Part shown: positions 25,855 to 64,000 of the stretch, piece by piece
How the letters are laid out: each line of letters starts with the position of its first letter
Numbering within the stretch: the first letter of the stretch is position 1
Position numbers and translations under genes: made by a program
Origin: Amoebidium appalachense
Taxonomy: Eukaryota > Ichthyosporea
Assembly (NCBI GenBank): GCA_963693365.1
Contig: CAVNZM010000018.1
Location: 1,116,001 to 1,180,000, forward strand
Length of the DNA: 64,000 bases
Direction of reading: 5' to 3'
Notes under the pieces: generated by a model
Told to the model about the DNA's origin: nothing
Seen by the model: the letters and a program-made list of their open reading frames with translations, nothing else
Databases searched by the model: none

Positions 25855-26873
25855 GATAGCACCGCACTCACACACACAATCAACGCCCTTAACCGTACCA
25901 CACGCCAACACGAAAATACGCCCGTGTCTGTGTTTGATTTTTCCACACTCTACACCAAGATTGACTTGCATGATTTGAAAGCTCGCCTCACTACACTGAT
26001 TGATGCAATATTTGTCAAAAAAAATGCACGTACGCTCGCAAACCACACATGTTTATTAAGAAAACCGGCTCCACGTTGTCCTGGGTGGATCGTGTAGATG
26101 ATGATTCCTAGGATGATTCCTTTGAGCCTAAAGAACACTCTCTGCATCTCTCTAAGGCACAGCTTGCGGATTTTCTATGTTTCCTCGTAGATAACATATA
26201 TATTGTGTTTGGCGATACCCTCTACAAACAGGACATTGGTATCCCCATGGGTACAAACTGTGCTGTTTTCTTGGCTAATTTCTATCTCTTTACTTATGAG
26301 TTGGATTTTGTTCGCAAACTTATTGCACACGACCGCATTGATGTCTTGGTAGATTTTCAGTTTACTCGCCGCTACATAGATGATTTGATCTCCCTTCATA
26401 ATCCTCGCGTTCTCTCCCACCTCTATTTAGAAGATTGTGATTTCGGTCTATATCCCAAGACCAGCCTTCAACTCAACCCTGCCGGTTCCTCCCCCTCTGT
26501 CCCCTACCTCGACTTGCATATCACCTGCACTAATCACGGCATTCACACAACCATCTACAACAAGCTCGACACACCCAGGTTCAATACACTAGACATCGTT
26601 CGTTTCCCACATCACGACTCATTCATCTCCCGCACTGCAAAATACGGCATCATGACAAGTCAAATGCATAGCTACCAGCGCAAATGCTCCACACTTGCTG
26701 CTTTCACCACATGCACTGCACGACTTTCTAAAACATTGCTTAACAAAGGCTACTCGTTTAGACTCTTGCACCACAAAATGCACAGCTTTCTCGCCACACA
26801 CCCGCACATATACCGTGGCGTTCACTCCTCTCACATACTCTCCAACCTCACTAAAAAGATCAACACTCCCTAG
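25855..26873 (+). pseudogene. Reverse transcriptase remnant, Penelope-like type
   Basis: Two frames together encode one reverse transcriptase. The first (to about 26017) contains VFDFSTLYTKIDLHDLK, with the catalytic Asp of motif A. The second (to the stop at 26873) contains QDIGIPMGTNCAVFLANFYL, then RRYIDDLI (YxDD box), PKTSLQLN and VPYLDLHIT. This FDFSTLYT-type family is common in aquatic invertebrate genomes and, from memory, is closest to Penelope-like elements. The frame switches at a run of eight A (26017-26024). A further stop at 26109 lies within a short tandem duplication of GATGATTCCT. Catalytic motifs are intact, so decay looks recent. No GIY-YIG endonuclease is visible downstream, and the 5' end merges into C-rich repeats. 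Confidence 0.8.
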
Positions 26874-51004
<24,131 letters not shown>

Positions 51005-51290
51005 ATATATGCATGAATAGATAGACGGGGGATACGCCTGGATGCGCCAGTGTTTAGGCTACTGTATGTGTAGATAGACGGCTGATATGTGTGGATGAGC
51101 TGCTACTTACCCTAGACTTTCGAATAGATAGACGGGGAATATAGTTCAACCGGCCAGTATTAGTATTTTTGCTGCACCTATGTGTAGATTTACTGGGGAT
51201 ATACATGGCTTGGTAATTATCTAGACTTTTGAATAGGTAGATGAGGGATTAGCGTGGATGAACCAGTATTTATGCTACGCCTATGTGTAG
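51005..51290. repeat. Degenerate tandem repeat just after the coiled-coil stop codon
   Basis: Phrases such as ATAGATAGACGGGGGATA, GGATGMGCCAGT and CTATGTGTAGA recur two to four times with drift. It begins at the TAG stop, so it forms the 3' UTR or downstream flank. Confidence 0.55.
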
Positions 51291-52412
51291 AGCGCGTCAT
51301 GTCAAACCCCATCTTTTTTTTTTTTTTTTTTTGCTTAATATCTGAACGAAACGGCGCAAGGCGGGTCTTTGCGCTATGTGTGCATAGAAGTTGCAAGTAT
51401 GATCATGAATTTTCTGACTGAACGTGAGGCTGGGCTTATACGTCATGCACAGTTCGCCATATCCCGCTTTGATTGTCGACTTATATTTATGTGCATGTGG
51501 TGCATAGTTCTACCTTGTGCCGATTGGCGCAAATTTTCAACAAAAAGAATAGGAACATTTGTTCTGTTTTTGTCGCCTGTTGATCCGCGCGTGTGTTTCC
51601 AAAGAATGAAATCATCTTGAGATGCACTCATGTGTCATTGATGGTGGTCGAATGTTGCAGCTTCATATGCATGTGCTGCTGTTGTGGACTTGCACGGAGC
51701 CACAAACTTCGCTTGCACTAGCAACAACTCTCCGCCTAGAGCCTCCCTACCCTCCCCCCCCCCCCTCCTCCCTACCTCCCCTCCTCCAGCCTCCTCGTCG
51801 CACAGCCTCCCCCCCCCCCCCCCCCAATGAATCAACCTGCAAAACAAAATAAAATATAATAACACTTATAAACAGCGCACTGTACAGGTGCTTTGCATCT
51901 ACTTCATGGCCCAAATATTTGCGCCTACACCGCTAGCTCACGCCATGGTTACGACTCACGAGGTGGCTTCGGCACTACATAATAAATTGCCGCCGCCGCA
52001 GTGCAAGATCTCAACACTCGATATACATAAAACAAAACACTGAGTAAAATAACCACAATAATATCTGGTAGTATGAATATTTAGTATATGCGCGGTACAT
52101 ACATGAACACCGTATACATGTGCATGCAGATTAATTGAGGTTGCCTATAGTTCTGAGGTTTGGGCTCAAACCCATGTAAAGCATTCAAATTTTGTTTCTT
52201 CTGCCGGCGGGGACTCAAATGCTGGCCGATGCATCGATTGGGAGCTCATGAAGCCGTGCATATTCCCGAGGTTTGCGTCCGTTATTACGCGCCTAAATTT
52301 ATCGTATACCTTACGCGACAATTGCAACACGGTGAACATCGAACATAGAAGAGCGCACGCCCTGTCTCTGTGCACGTGTGGCCCACACAGCGCACTATAG
52401 CTAGCAGGCAGC
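51005..52412. other. Intergenic region between coiled-coil gene and SFSWAP
   Basis: The first 290 bp after the stop are a degenerate tandem repeat carrying ATAGATAGACGGGGGATA-like phrases. The rest is mainly unique, with one T-run (51311-51332) and C-tracts at 51757-51825. A/T-rich AAAATAAAATATAATA near 51845 could hold a poly(A) signal for the upstream gene, though it is far away. The last 300 bp should contain the SFSWAP promoter. No gene is seen. Confidence 0.5.
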
Positions 52413-63760
<11,348 letters not shown>

Positions 63761-63969
63761 GTACACTTATACCTGTTCTTTGTCTTTTTTCCCTTTCTTT
63801 TTCTTTTTCTTTTTCTTTTTTTTGCCTTTTTTGTGCTTGTTTTTTTGCTTTTTCTTTCACGTTCGCCTTGTGCGTGTGACCTTTTTTTTTTTGGGCCCTG
63901 GGCTTGGGTTGTTCATGCCGTCCCCCCCCTCCCCTCCACCACCACCACCCTTCCCTCTCCTTCCCTCCC

Positions 63970-64000
<31 letters not shown>

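Overview
This window is nuclear DNA of an intron-rich eukaryote. It has GT-AG introns of a few hundred to about 2,200 bp, GC-leaning coding exons, and introns full of (TG)n/(CA)n, (CT)n, poly-C and poly-G. The gene content (ANKRD27/VARP-like VPS9 protein, SFSWAP, animal-type heme peroxidase, ornithine aminotransferase) and a Penelope-like-type reverse transcriptase suggest an invertebrate or a close unicellular relative of animals. I cannot place it more precisely. Most long open frames are translated microsatellites, so genes were found by joining exons on splice-site phase and protein family resemblance.

Layout from left to right. (1) 286-2461, minus: 5' part of a secreted animal heme peroxidase that runs off the left edge. 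(2) 5112-15570, plus: a VPS9-domain protein matching the N-terminal half of ANKRD27/VARP, whose frame appears to stop before any ankyrin repeat. (3) 17126-18298, plus: a tentative two-exon gene of 110 aa with one STPGR-like motif. (4) 20713-23389, minus: complete ornithine aminotransferase core in four exons. (5) 25855-26873, plus: decayed reverse transcriptase with intact catalytic motifs. (6) 31326-51004, plus: a 24-exon, 920-aa coiled-coil protein reconstructed with full phase continuity. (7) 52413 to past the right edge, plus: the splicing regulator SFSWAP, with its N-terminal domain and both SURP domains.

The genes do not form one pathway; they are ordinary housekeeping, trafficking and splicing genes. 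The notable part is the non-coding fraction. There is a dispersed repeat family with conserved hairpins whose copies all end in a C-run, a 1.8-kb element with terminal inverted repeats inside an intron, and a MITE-like pair. There are also minisatellites that duplicate splice sites, including 15 copies of a 51-bp unit carrying a splice donor. (TG)n often starts at splice donors and (CA)n often ends at acceptors on both strands. The nine-mer CCAATCAGA is enriched, including inside exons.
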